DNA of 64,000 nt from contig CAVQFB010000006.1 of NCBI GenBank assembly GCA_963711675.1, positions 1-64,000 of the forward strand. Reading direction: 5' to 3'. Of the stretch, positions 42,123 to 51,374 are shown piece by piece (position 1 is the first letter of the stretch; each line of letters opens with the position of its first letter). Both the position numbers and the translations under genes were made by a program. The stretch comes from CAVQFB01 sp963711675 (GTDB lineage Bacteria; Acidobacteriota; Terriglobia; Terriglobales; Acidobacteriaceae). The notes beneath the pieces were generated by a model. That model saw nothing but the letters and a program-made list of their open reading frames with translations. It ran no database searches and was not told the DNA's origin.

Positions 42123-44033
42123 ATGCTGAAGAGTCTGTGCTCGGGTTGCTTGTTCGCAATTCTGGTTATGTCGATTTCCGCATCCGCCAAAGATCGCTAT
42201 CAGCAACCCGGACCCATCCGCCTCGACCGCGACGGCGAAAGGTGGGCGGAGAAGACCCTGCACAAGCTCTCCACGGAAGAAAAAATCGGACAACTTTTCA
42301 TGATCTGGGTGCGGGCACAATTCCTGAACCTCGCCAGTCCCGACTATCTCCAGCTACGGGATTCCATCGCCAGGTACCACGTAGGCGGCTTCTGCATGAC
42401 AGTCCCTCTCGACGGACCGTTCCTCATCAAAAACCAGCCCTACGAGGCCGCAGTGCTGCTCAATCAGCTGCAGCGGGATTCGAAGTTGCCTCTTCTATTC
42501 TCAGCCGATTTCGAGCGCGGCGTCTCCATGCGCTTGTTCGGAGCAACCGTTTTCCCCCACGCGATGGCTTTTGGTGCTGCTGGCAAGCTCGATGATGCCG
42601 AAGCCTTCGGACGCATCACCGCTCAGGAAGCACGCGCCATCGGTGTGCACTGGAACTTTTTCCCCGATGCCGATGTCAATTCGAATCCCGCCAATCCGAT
42701 CATCAACACTCGCTCTTTCGGGGAAGACCCGAAGCAGGTCTCGGATCTGGTCGTGGCCTATATGCGCGGGGCTCGCGCCGGTGGAATGATGACGACTGTG
42801 AAGCATTTTCCCGGTCACGGCGACACGGACACAGATTCCCACCTGGGAGTTGCTCGGGTAAGCGGCGATCTCAATCACCTGCAAACCGTCGAGCTTCCTC
42901 CGTTCAAGAGCGCTATCGAAGCGGGTGTGGACTCGGTGATGGTGGCGCACGTTTCCGTGCCGGCGATCGAACCTGACCCGAATCGCGTAGCCACGACCTC
43001 GCCGGCGGTGGTCACCGACCTTCTAAAGAAGCAGCTTGGCTTCAAAGGTATTGTCGTCACCGATGCCCTGGACATGGCCGCCCTCACCCGCTTTTACGCT
43101 GCGAATATCGGCCGCGCGGCGGTCGAGGCATTCAAGGCGGGGAACGACGTGCTCCTGATTCCCGCGGATCTCGACGCTTCCTACCGCGCCATGCTCGAAG
43201 CCGTTCGCACCGGCGAGATCACCCAAGAGCGCCTGAACCACTCCGTAATGAAAATCCTTGAGGCCAAAGCCTCTCTCGGTCTCGAAAAAGCTCGCCTGGT
43301 GGACATCGAGAAGCTCACTACATTAGTCGGTAGCCCCCAGAATCTGGCAGCCGGTCAGCAGGTTGCGGACGATGCAATCACCCTTGTCCGGGATAACGGC
43401 AAGCTCTTGCCCCTCAAATTAGCTGGAACCGCCAAGTCCGGGCTTCCGTACCAATCAGTGGAGGAAGTGCGGAATCGGGTCGTTGCCGTGATCTTTTCGG
43501 ACGATGTCCGGATGGATTCCGGACGCGCCCTCGAGCGCCAGATAAAGGCGCGGATTCCGGACGCGAATGTGGTCTACGTTGATCCGCGCATCGCCGCTGC
43601 GATGACCGACAGCGTATTGGCCACCATTGATCAGGCGCAAGTCGTCATCGCGGCGGTCTATTCGATTCCCACTGCCGGCAAGGTGGCTAATGCGCAATCC
43701 GGACTGAAGAATTCCGTGGGGCTGGCAGACGCAACCGGCACGCTACTCCAAAAGATACTGGAGCGTTCCGCGGAACGAGCAGTGGTCCTGGCGATGGGGA
43801 ACCCTTATGTTGCGCAAGATTTCCCAGCCATTCAGAATTACATTTGCACTTTTTCGAATGCCACAGTTTCAGAAGTGAGTGCCGTAAAGGCATTGTTCGG
43901 AGAAATCGCGATCCGTGGCCGCTTGCCGGTCAGCATTCCGAATGTTGCGCAACGCGGCGCCGGCATCGACCGACCGGCACGGGTCGCACAGGGAGGGTCT
44001 CAAAATGCGTATTCAAAGATTTCTGGCCGGTAG
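42123..44033 (+). CDS. Exported glycoside hydrolase family 3 (beta-N-acetylhexosaminidase-like)
   Basis: 636 residues from ATG 42123, which gives a signal peptide (MLKSLCSGCLFAILVMSISA); the upstream open frame overlaps miaA and is not used. The catalytic barrel shows KHFPGHGDTDTDSH, the NagZ-type motif with the general-acid His/Asp pair, and the nucleophile Asp in VVTDALDMAAL. A second alpha/beta domain follows from about residue 420. Likely action is on N-acetylglucosamine linkages in cell wall or chitin-type material. The next gene overlaps its end by 29 bases. Confidence 0.88.
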   Translation: MLKSLCSGCLFAILVMSISASAKDRYQQPGPIRLDRDGERWAEKTLHKLSTEEKIGQLFMIWVRAQFLNLASPDYLQLRDSIARYHVGGFCMTVPLDGPFLIKNQPYEAAVLLNQLQRDSKLPLLFSADFERGVSMRLFGATVFPHAMAFGAAGKLDDAEAFGRITAQEARAIGVHWNFFPDADVNSNPANPIINTRSFGEDPKQVSDLVVAYMRGARAGGMMTTVKHFPGHGDTDTDSHLGVARVSGDLNHLQTVELPPFKSAIEAGVDSVMVAHVSVPAIEPDPNRVATTSPAVVTDLLKKQLGFKGIVVTDALDMAALTRFYAANIGRAAVEAFKAGNDVLLIPADLDASYRAMLEAVRTGEITQERLNHSVMKILEAKASLGLEKARLVDIEKLTTLVGSPQNLAAGQQVADDAITLVRDNGKLLPLKLAGTAKSGLPYQSVEEVRNRVVAVIFSDDVRMDSGRALERQIKARIPDANVVYVDPRIAAAMTDSVLATIDQAQVVIAAVYSIPTAGKVANAQSGLKNSVGLADATGTLLQKILERSAERAVVLAMGNPYVAQDFPAIQNYICTFSNATVSEVSAVKALFGEIAIRGRLPVSIPNVAQRGAGIDRPARVAQGGSQNAYSKISGR

Positions 44034-44610
44034 TTCCATCCTCGTTCTTGCCCTGGGTCTCGGGGCCCTCGTTCTCCTCTCCGCCTGCAGCATCAACGTG
44101 AAGAAAAATGAGGAGGGCCAGGACAAGAAGGTCGATATCGACACGCCGCTGGGAGGAATTCACGTCAACGAAGAAGCCGATGTTCGTGACACCGGCCTGG
44201 AAGTGTACCCAGGCGCCAAAGCCAAACAGAAAGATTCCAGCGGAGACAATAAGAAAGCGAACGTCAACATCTCCGGATTTGGTTTCGGCGTGAAAGTGGT
44301 CGCTTTGGAATACGTGTCGAACGACCCACCACAAAAGCTGGTCACTTTCTACAAAGACCAACTCAAGAAGTATGGCGACGTTCTCGAGTGCCACACCTCC
44401 GAGCATAGTGGCCACGTCGGCGCCGATTTCGGAGACAAGAAGGGCGACTCCACGCTGCATTGCGATAGCGACAGCGGCAGCGGGAAGACTATCGAGCTGA
44501 AGGTTGGGACCAAGGAAAATCAACACGTCGTTGCGATCGAACCGGACGGCACCGGCTCTACTTTTGCCCTGGTCTACATTCGGACCCACGGCAAGGACGA
44601 CACGATCTAA
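44005..44610 (+). CDS. Lipoprotein of unknown function
   Basis: 201 residues from ATG 44005 (GGGAGG lies upstream). The N-terminus MRIQRFLAGSS continues into a hydrophobic stretch and the lipobox LLSACS, so it is probably lipidated. The mature part is charged and includes a Gly/Asp/Lys-rich segment and a domain (VSNDPPQKLVTFYKDQLKKY) found in other predicted secreted acidobacterial proteins. The overlap with the GH3 gene suggests one operon. Confidence 0.72.
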   Translation: MRIQRFLAGSSILVLALGLGALVLLSACSINVKKNEEGQDKKVDIDTPLGGIHVNEEADVRDTGLEVYPGAKAKQKDSSGDNKKANVNISGFGFGVKVVALEYVSNDPPQKLVTFYKDQLKKYGDVLECHTSEHSGHVGADFGDKKGDSTLHCDSDSGSGKTIELKVGTKENQHVVAIEPDGTGSTFALVYIRTHGKDDTI

Positions 44611-44679
44611 ACGGCGCCGGACTCTCCCGGTCGCGGCGCCGGTTGCCAGTCCCCTGCGGCTCCTGTAACTTGGAGTTCC

Positions 44680-45342
44680 GTGGAGCACCCTTGCCACCAA
44701 TGCGGCGCACCGGTGGAAGATGGAATAGCATTCTGCCGCCACTGCAACGCCCCTCAGATCCGAGTCAACATCGGCGAAGTACCGCTGGAGCCACTTCCGG
44801 CGGTCCCGCATGACTCGGGACTGGTCCCGTCTCCCATTCCGCCATTACCGATCGACCCCTCCGCCATTCAGTGGTCACAAGCTCTCCCGGCGGCTACTCT
44901 CGCCGGTCTGATCGCTGCCCTCTCCATGATGGTTCCGCTGGGCTTTCTCGGCATCGGCACAGTTGCTGCCGGTGCCATCGCTGTCGTCGTTTATCACCGA
45001 CGCCGCCCGGCCACTCTGCTCACCCCTGCGATCGGCGCAAAGGTGGGTGTGCTGAGTGGGGGCATCGGTTTCGTGATTTTTGCCCTGATCATGGCCATCG
45101 AAGTAACGGTGTTTCGCGGTGGCGCACAGCTTCGCGATGCCCTCCTGCAAGCCGTGGAACAATCGGCCGCGCGTGCTGCCGACCCACAGGCGCAGGTTCT
45201 GGTTGACTGGATGAAATCTCCCGAAGGCCTCGCGGTCATGATGGGCCTCATTCTTTTCGTCACCCTGGTCATCTTCCTCATTCTGTCCAGTATCGGAGGC
45301 GCGTTAGGCGCAACCTTCATCCGAAATAGAGAGGGCCGCTGA
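44680..45342 (+). CDS. Zinc-ribbon membrane protein
   Basis: A 220-residue protein from GTG 44680. Residues 5-24 form a zinc ribbon (CHQCGAPVEDGIAFCRHC); after a Pro-rich linker there are about four membrane segments (LAGLIAALSMMVPLGFLGIG and others). The role is unknown. A GGCGCC-rich inverted repeat lies in the 69-base gap before it. Confidence 0.65.
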   Translation: MEHPCHQCGAPVEDGIAFCRHCNAPQIRVNIGEVPLEPLPAVPHDSGLVPSPIPPLPIDPSAIQWSQALPAATLAGLIAALSMMVPLGFLGIGTVAAGAIAVVVYHRRRPATLLTPAIGAKVGVLSGGIGFVIFALIMAIEVTVFRGGAQLRDALLQAVEQSAARAADPQAQVLVDWMKSPEGLAVMMGLILFVTLVIFLILSSIGGALGATFIRNREGR

Positions 45343-45411
45343 TCAGGCGTTTTTCCTTCGGTTAACGCCTCCTTGCCCGCCGGTACCTTACGCGCGTATG
45401 ATGCAGCGTTT

Positions 45412-45984
45412 ATGGCTACAAAGATTGCTCGCCCTCCTAACATTCGAGAAAAAGCCCAGCTGATGTCAGCCTCGGAGATCGAGCGCACACTAGTTCGCCT
45501 TGCGCACGAGATCGTCGAGAAACACAACGGCGCCGCTGACCTGACCATGGTGGGAATTCGCCGCCGCGGAGTGCCCTTGGCGCAGCGGTTAGGCCAGATC
45601 ATCAGCAGAATCGAGAAGGCACCGGTCCCGGTAGGAACGCTCGACATCACACTCTACCGCGATGACCTTTCCACACTCGGCCCCCAACCCAAGGTGCAAA
45701 AGAGTGACATCGGTGTCCCCGTGACCGGCAAAGCTATTGTCCTGGTCGACGATGTCCTATATACCGGCCGCACCGTGCGCGCCGCCATGGATGCGATCTT
45801 CCGCGAGGGCCGCCCGCGCAGCATCGAGCTGTGCGTGCTGATCGACCGCGGCCACCGCGAGTTGCCGGTGGAAGCTTCCTTCATTGGACGTAAAGTGCAA
45901 ACCAGCGACATCGAAATCATCGAAGTGAAGCTGACCGAGATCGACCAGATGGAAAAGGTGCTGCTGGTGGAGCGACAGGGATGA
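45412..45984 (+). CDS. pyrR: Pyrimidine operon regulator / uracil phosphoribosyltransferase PyrR
   Basis: 190 residues from ATG 45412 (MATKIARPPNIREKAQLM). It has the PRPP-binding motif VLVDDVLYTGRT, GIRRRGVPLAQR and ITLYRDDL, standard for PyrR. PyrR binds pyr mRNA with UMP in Gram-positive bacteria and has weak UPRTase activity. It is first in a pyrR-pyrB-pyrC run. A 7-bp hairpin at 45345-45370 precedes it but lacks a T-run and the PyrR-binding loop, so attenuation is not evident. Confidence 0.94.
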   Translation: MATKIARPPNIREKAQLMSASEIERTLVRLAHEIVEKHNGAADLTMVGIRRRGVPLAQRLGQIISRIEKAPVPVGTLDITLYRDDLSTLGPQPKVQKSDIGVPVTGKAIVLVDDVLYTGRTVRAAMDAIFREGRPRSIELCVLIDRGHRELPVEASFIGRKVQTSDIEIIEVKLTEIDQMEKVLLVERQG

Positions 45985-46057
45985 AATCCAACGGTGCGCG
46001 CATGGAGGCCGCGCCTGCGCTGTCACCAGATGCCTACCCTATAGTCCGAGGAAGCGA

Positions 46058-46972
46058 ATGAGGCCGGCCGCCCGGGGCTCGCTGCTTGGCATCGAACCGC
46101 TGGAAGCCGCGGATATTCTGAAGCTCTTGAAGCTGGCCCGCCGCATGAATCCCCAAAAGCCGCGCCCGTTGCTGCGCGGCAAGCGCATTGTCCTTCTTTT
46201 CTACGAGCCTTCCACCCGCACCCGGACTTCATTTGAAATTGCCGCCAAGTCTCTGGGCGCGATTACCGTGCTCGTCCAGTCGAGCGGCTCCAGCATTGAA
46301 AAAGGAGAGTCGCTGCTCGATACGGGCTACACCTTGCGCGCGGTAGGCGCCGACGTGATCGTCATCCGCCACCCGAATGCCGGCGCCCCTCAGGTGATGG
46401 CGGCACACCTCGACATTCCAGTCATCAACGCAGGTGACGGGATGCACGAGCATCCTTCGCAAGCTTTGCTCGACGCCTACACCATTCTTCGTCACAAGAA
46501 AACAATAAAGGGATTGCAGGTCGCCATCATCGGCGACATCTATCACAGCCGCGTGGCTCGCAGTGCGGTTCACCTGTTGACCAAGCTGGGCGCCAGGGTG
46601 ATTCTCTGCGGCCCAACGGAACTGCTACCCGAGAACGCAGCCACTCTCGCTTCAAACGTTCGCGTGACGCGCCATCTGGAGGAGGCTCTCCATGGCTCTG
46701 ACGTCGTAATGTTACTGCGCGTGCAAAAGGAACGAATCACCGACGTGAAGATTCAGCTTGAGGATTACATTTCGCGATATCGAGTCACCTCGGCTCGTCT
46801 GCGGATGGCCAAGCGCGACGCGATCGTAATGCATCCCGGACCGATTATTCGCGGCCTGGAACTCAGCGGCGAGATCGCCGACTGTCCACAGTCGGTTATC
46901 GTGGATGAGGTAAGCAACGGCGTTCCCACGCGCATGGCGATTCTGGCGCGCGCAATGGGTAAGGCAAGTTAA
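46058..46972 (+). CDS. pyrB: Aspartate carbamoyltransferase catalytic chain PyrB
   Basis: 304 residues, the normal catalytic-chain length. The carbamoyl-phosphate motif STRTRTSFE, the loop HPNAG and the HPSQALLDAYT motif are intact, as is HPGPIIRGLEL near the C-terminus. It makes carbamoyl aspartate in UMP synthesis. GAGGAAGCG precedes the ATG, and pyrC starts 5 bases downstream. No pyrI is present. Confidence 0.96.
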   Translation: MRPAARGSLLGIEPLEAADILKLLKLARRMNPQKPRPLLRGKRIVLLFYEPSTRTRTSFEIAAKSLGAITVLVQSSGSSIEKGESLLDTGYTLRAVGADVIVIRHPNAGAPQVMAAHLDIPVINAGDGMHEHPSQALLDAYTILRHKKTIKGLQVAIIGDIYHSRVARSAVHLLTKLGARVILCGPTELLPENAATLASNVRVTRHLEEALHGSDVVMLLRVQKERITDVKIQLEDYISRYRVTSARLRMAKRDAIVMHPGPIIRGLELSGEIADCPQSVIVDEVSNGVPTRMAILARAMGKAS

Positions 46973-46977
46973 GACTC

Positions 46978-48288
46978 ATGGCAGGCAAGCACAAACCAGA
47001 AGGAAGTCTGCTTATCAAGGGTGGCCATGTTATCGACCCAGCCGCCAACGTGGACGCCACGATGGATGTCTTGTTGCGCAACGGGCGCGTCGAGGAAGTC
47101 GCTCCTCCGAACAGGATTCGCGGAGGTGCAGACGCGAAATTCGACGCACGCGGGCTCATCGTCGCTCCCGGGTTCATCGATCTTCATGTCCACCTTCGCG
47201 AACCCGGCCAATCGCACAAGGAAACGATCGCCACTGGCACCGCCGCAGCTGTTGCTGGCGGATTCACATCGGTCTGTTGCATGCCAAACACGGCGCCTGT
47301 AGTCGACTCACCAGAGTGGGTGGCATGGCTTCGACAGCCGGAGCGCGGAGCGGTCGTCAACGTCTTTCCGATCGCCGCCGCAACCCATGCCAGCAAAGGC
47401 GCGGTGCTTACCGACTTCAAAGCACTGCAGCGTGCAGGCGCCGTAGGCGTCACGGACGATGGCAAACCTATTCTCGGCGACGACGTCATGCGCGAAGTGC
47501 TGCGACACAGCGTTGAGTCGAAACTCACAGTCGTGCAACACGCCGAAGATACGCGAATGACTGAAAACTGCTCGATGAACGACGGGCCAAACGCCTTTCG
47601 ACTGGGTCTACGCGGAATGAAGGCTGCCGCCGAAGCCGGCATCGTCGAGCGCGATGTGCATCTGGCGCAGCAGGTCCAAGGATCGCACCTGCATGTCGCG
47701 CACCTGTCTACCGCCGACGCGCTGAAAAGTGTCCGTCGTGGGAAACGAAGCAGGGCGCATGTCACCTGTGAAGTGACACCGCACCACTTCACTCTCACCG
47801 ACGAGGCCATCCGCGACTACGACAGCAACTTCAAGATGAATCCGCCGCTGCGCTCCGCCGCTGACATCGAAGCTATCGTGGCGGCTCTGGCTGATGGCAC
47901 TGTCGATGCGATCGCCACCGACCACGCACCGCACGCGCTTCACGAAAAACAGGTTGAGTTTGAGCGCGCCGCGTTTGGAATCACTGGACTGGAGACAGCG
48001 CTCGCCCTCGCGATCACGAAACTATGCCGCGAGCATAATATTCCGCTGCCCAGAATCGTCGAGTTGTTCACGGCAGGCCCGGCGCGCGTTTTCAATCTTC
48101 CCGCGCGCGGCTCCATCGCGAAGGGCAACATTGCCGACGTAACGATCTTCGACCCCAAGAAGCGCTGGACCTTCGAACCCGCAAAATCGTGCTCCATGTC
48201 GCACAACACGCCGTTTGATGGCTGGCAACTTACCGGAAAAGTGGTGGCGACGATCGTGGGCGGAGAGATTGTGTATCGGGCGGACTGA
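46978..48288 (+). CDS. pyrC: Dihydroorotase PyrC
   Basis: 436 residues, the long (type I) dihydroorotase. The metal motif DLHVHLREPGQ, the later His positions in CEVTPHHFTLTD and the catalytic Asp in ATDHAPHAL are present. It closes carbamoyl aspartate to dihydroorotate. It forms an operon with pyrB; pyrD, pyrE and pyrF are elsewhere. Convergent with kbl, 14 bases away. Confidence 0.95.
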   Translation: MAGKHKPEGSLLIKGGHVIDPAANVDATMDVLLRNGRVEEVAPPNRIRGGADAKFDARGLIVAPGFIDLHVHLREPGQSHKETIATGTAAAVAGGFTSVCCMPNTAPVVDSPEWVAWLRQPERGAVVNVFPIAAATHASKGAVLTDFKALQRAGAVGVTDDGKPILGDDVMREVLRHSVESKLTVVQHAEDTRMTENCSMNDGPNAFRLGLRGMKAAAEAGIVERDVHLAQQVQGSHLHVAHLSTADALKSVRRGKRSRAHVTCEVTPHHFTLTDEAIRDYDSNFKMNPPLRSAADIEAIVAALADGTVDAIATDHAPHALHEKQVEFERAAFGITGLETALALAITKLCREHNIPLPRIVELFTAGPARVFNLPARGSIAKGNIADVTIFDPKKRWTFEPAKSCSMSHNTPFDGWQLTGKVVATIVGGEIVYRAD

Positions 48289-48302
48289 GCCTTCTGGACA
48301 GA

Positions 48303-49517
48303 CTAGTTCAGGATTCCCATCCTCGTTCCCACCCGCTTCAACACTTCCAGCGCCTGGTCCAGTTCTTCTTTTGTGTGCGTCGCGGTCATGATGGTGCGGA
48401 TGCGGGCTTTGCCCTCCGGCACCGTAGGAAATGCAATACCTGTCCCTAGTACGCCTTCTTTGAATAGCTCGCGGGAGAAATCCATGGTGAGCCGACCATC
48501 GCCAATGATGATAGGAGTGATCGGCGTCTCACTCGCGGGTGTAGTACGTCCACCAATGTCAAATCCGAGTAACCCCAATTCTTTTTTCCAGTAGCGGGTG
48601 TTCTCCCACAGTTTTTCGATCCGCTCCGGCTCCTGCTCCAGCACATCGAAGGCCGCGATGCAGGTTGCTGCGACGGAAGGCGGATGAGAAGTCGAAAACA
48701 GGAACGGCCGCGCACGGTGGTAGAGAAAGTCGATCAGATCGCGCGTACCGCACACGTATCCCCCAAGCGCGCCAATCGCCTTCGAAAGTGTCCCCACCTG
48801 AATATCGACCCGACCGTGCACCTTGAAATGATCGATGGTTCCTCGCCCGTTGCGCCCGAGCACACCGGATGCATGCGCGTCATCCACCATCATGATCGCG
48901 CCGTATTTTTCCGCCAAATCGCAGAGCGCCGGCAGCGGACCTACATCGCCATCCATGGAGAAAACGCCGTCGGTGATCAGCAGCTTGCGCCCAAGCTGAT
49001 CCTTCACGCTCGCGAGTTGCTGCTCGGCGTGGGCCATATCCTTGTGGGTGAAGACCAGAATCTTGGCGCGCGACAACCGTGCGCCGTCGATGATCGAAGC
49101 GTGATTCAGCTGGTCCGAAATGATGAAGTCGTCTTTTCCCAGTACTGCGGACACCGTCCCGGCATTCGCGGCAAATCCCGACTGGAATACGACGCAAGCT
49201 TCCACGTTCTTGAAGCGCGCAATCTTCTCTTCCAGCTCCATGTGGATCTTCATCGTGCCCGCGATGGTCCGCACAGCGCCCGATCCCACGCCGTACTTCC
49301 TCGTCGCCTCAAGCGCTGCTTCGCGCAGCTTGGGATGCGTCGTCAGGCCCAGATAATTGTTCGACGCCAGGTTGATGACCCTCTTGCCGTCGAACGTGCA
49401 GACCGGGGCCTGTTCGTCATCGAGCACACGCAGTTTGAAGTGCGTGCCCTTGGTCTTGAGCTCGTCCAATTGATCGGTGAGATAAGAGAGCGGATTGGTG
49501 CGGGTAGCAGTAGTCAT
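48303..49517 (-). CDS. kbl: 2-amino-3-ketobutyrate CoA ligase (glycine C-acetyltransferase) Kbl
   Basis: A 404-residue alpha-oxoamine synthase. The PLP lysine is in GTLSKAIGALGGYV; NYLGLTTHPKL, SGFAANAGTVSAVLG and DDAHASGVLGRNG are family landmarks. It splits 2-amino-3-ketobutyrate to glycine and acetyl-CoA. The preceding minus-strand gene is tdh, so the pair forms the threonine degradation pathway. Confidence 0.92.
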   Translation of the reverse strand: MTTATRTNPLSYLTDQLDELKTKGTHFKLRVLDDEQAPVCTFDGKRVINLASNNYLGLTTHPKLREAALEATRKYGVGSGAVRTIAGTMKIHMELEEKIARFKNVEACVVFQSGFAANAGTVSAVLGKDDFIISDQLNHASIIDGARLSRAKILVFTHKDMAHAEQQLASVKDQLGRKLLITDGVFSMDGDVGPLPALCDLAEKYGAIMMVDDAHASGVLGRNGRGTIDHFKVHGRVDIQVGTLSKAIGALGGYVCGTRDLIDFLYHRARPFLFSTSHPPSVAATCIAAFDVLEQEPERIEKLWENTRYWKKELGLLGFDIGGRTTPASETPITPIIIGDGRLTMDFSRELFKEGVLGTGIAFPTVPEGKARIRTIMTATHTKEELDQALEVLKRVGTRMGILN

Positions 49518-49669
49518 GTCAGCCTCAATGGTTCATTGCCTCGAATTCACACCGGCGGGCGCAGATGGCGAGTGAATCAGTTTACGGCTAGACTCCACGG
49601 AGGCGGCTTCGCCTGCCATCGCTTAAACACGTGCGCACATTCGCGGGCGAGGGCGCCCACGCCACACGG

Positions 49670-50720
49670 TCACTTTATCCCATTCGGATACACCAGAATC
49701 TTGCTCGCCGCGCCGGTCTTCAGCCGTTCCATCGCCTTCGAAAAATCCTTCATCGCGATCTTGTCCGTGATTACCGGATGCAGATCCAGTTTGCCCGCCT
49801 TCAGCAGCGCCGTCATCTGGTACCACGTCTGGTACATGCGCCGTCCGTTGATCCCCTGCACCGTAATGCCCTTAAAAATAATGTCTTCGGAAAAATTCAG
49901 CGAGATCGGCTTCGAGGTTAATCCGAGCAGCGAAATCCGCCCGCCGCTCCGCACAATATCGAACGCTGTTCGAATCGAGTCCGGATGCCCCGCCATCTCC
50001 AGCACGACATCGACGCCCAGCCCATCCGTCTTTTCTCATACAATCGCCCGCACATCTTCGCTCGAGGGATCGAGCACATAATCCGCCTTCATCTTCTTCG
50101 CCACTTCGCGCCGGTGTTCATTTACTTCAATGGCGAAAATCGTGTCGCGCCCACCGCCCGCGCTACGGCGATCGAGAATAATCCAATCGGCCCGCATCCG
50201 GTAATCGCCACCGACTTCGCCGCGATTTCTCCCGCCAAAACCGTGTGCACAGCATTGCCCAGAGGATCAAGAATCGAAGCATATTCGAGCGGTATCGCCG
50301 GATCGAGCTTCCAGATATTCGTCTCGGGAATGACCACATATTCGGCAAACGCGCCATCCGCATCCACGCCAATGATTTTCACGTTCTGGCAGATATGGGC
50401 TTCGCCCGTCCGGCACAGCAGGCACTTCCCGCAAGCCACATGCATTTCGGCCGAGACAAAGTCGCCTTCCTTTACGCTGGTCACTTCATTGCCGAATGCG
50501 ACCACTTCTCCACAAAATTCATGCCCGGGAATCAGCGGCGGATGAATCCGGTTCTGCGCCCAGCGGTCCCACTCGTAAATGTGCAGATCGGTTCCGCAAA
50601 TGGACGCGACTTTCACTTTGACGAGCACATCCAGCCGGCCAAAGTCGGAACCTTAACTTCACGGATTTCCGCTCCCGGCGCGGGCTTCGGCTTTACCACT
50701 GCCATCATGGAATTGGACAT
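49670..50720 (-). pseudogene. tdh: L-threonine 3-dehydrogenase Tdh, multiple lesions
   Basis: Tdh oxidises threonine to 2-amino-3-ketobutyrate, the Kbl substrate. The start region reads MMAVVKPKPAPGAEIREVKV; a shift near 50640 then gives LVKVKVASICGTDLHIYEWD and GHEFCGEVVAFG, the zinc-binding region. Near 50145 a second shift leads to DTIFAIEVNEHRREVAKKMK, and in that frame an in-frame TGA occurs at about 50040, before EKTDGLGVDVVLEMAG. The C-terminal 111 residues to 49670 are intact. Three lesions make true function doubtful unless they are sequence errors. Confidence 0.85.
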
Positions 50721-50819
50721 GAGGGTTCGACCTATCAGTACGGGCTCGATTAGAAAACGTTAGATTCTAGCACTGCCCGAGCTGTGCGGCGGTGCCGTGC
50801 CTCACCGTCCTGCGCGAGA

Positions 50820-51374
50820 TCAGGACCGCCCCGCTTTACGTTCCGCCGGAGAATGGCGGTTATATTCTTCCGACTTACCTCGCGGAATGCTGAGGGTATT
50901 CCAGTTCTCCGACCGCAGATGCTTGGCAAGGAAAACGATTTGCCCCACATGTTGCGCGTAGTGCACAATCTGCCGGTTGATAGCCTGCAGGACCGTATGC
51001 GGCTCCTGCCGGATGTAGACCGTCTTCATAACATCTTCCGCCCTGAGCGATTCTATGGTGGAGAAGACGCGTGCCCAGCCTTCCTCCCACCATCTCATCA
51101 CATCCGCGCGCGTCGTCGCAGGGGTCAGTTCGAACTCCTGATCGCGCTTGCGATCCGGCTTCTCGCCATCGCTGGTCAGAAAGTCGGTGAAGCGAGAGCG
51201 CTGGTTGCCTGCGATATGTTTCACCAGAAGCGCAATCGAATTCGATTCCGGATCGAGCGTGACGAAGAAATCTTCGTCCTTCAATTGGGATAATGCGCCT
51301 TCGCCAAGGCGCTTGTGCCCCCGCATTTGTCTGCGTGCTTCCTCAAGGAAGTGTGCCGCCACATCGGTGTTCAT
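50820..51374 (-). CDS. DUF1572/DinB-like protein
   Basis: 184 residues from ATG 51374 (MNTDVAAHFLEEARR). LVKHIAGNQRSRFTDFL supplies the first metal His, and INRQIVHYAQHVGQIVFLAK the last two, as in DUF1572 and DinB proteins. It directly follows the HyuB gene with a 4-base overlap and may be co-transcribed. The function is unknown. Confidence 0.82.
   Translation of the reverse strand: MNTDVAAHFLEEARRQMRGHKRLGEGALSQLKDEDFFVTLDPESNSIALLVKHIAGNQRSRFTDFLTSDGEKPDRKRDQEFELTPATTRADVMRWWEEGWARVFSTIESLRAEDVMKTVYIRQEPHTVLQAINRQIVHYAQHVGQIVFLAKHLRSENWNTLSIPRGKSEEYNRHSPAERKAGRS

Noticed and set aside
45345..45370. Hairpin before pyrR as a PyrR-controlled attenuator
   Set aside because: There is no T-run after the stem and no match to the conserved PyrR-binding loop.
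48684..50081. 465-residue plus-strand open frame
   Set aside because: It is antisense to kbl and tdh, whose motifs are clear; composition is that of a shadow frame.
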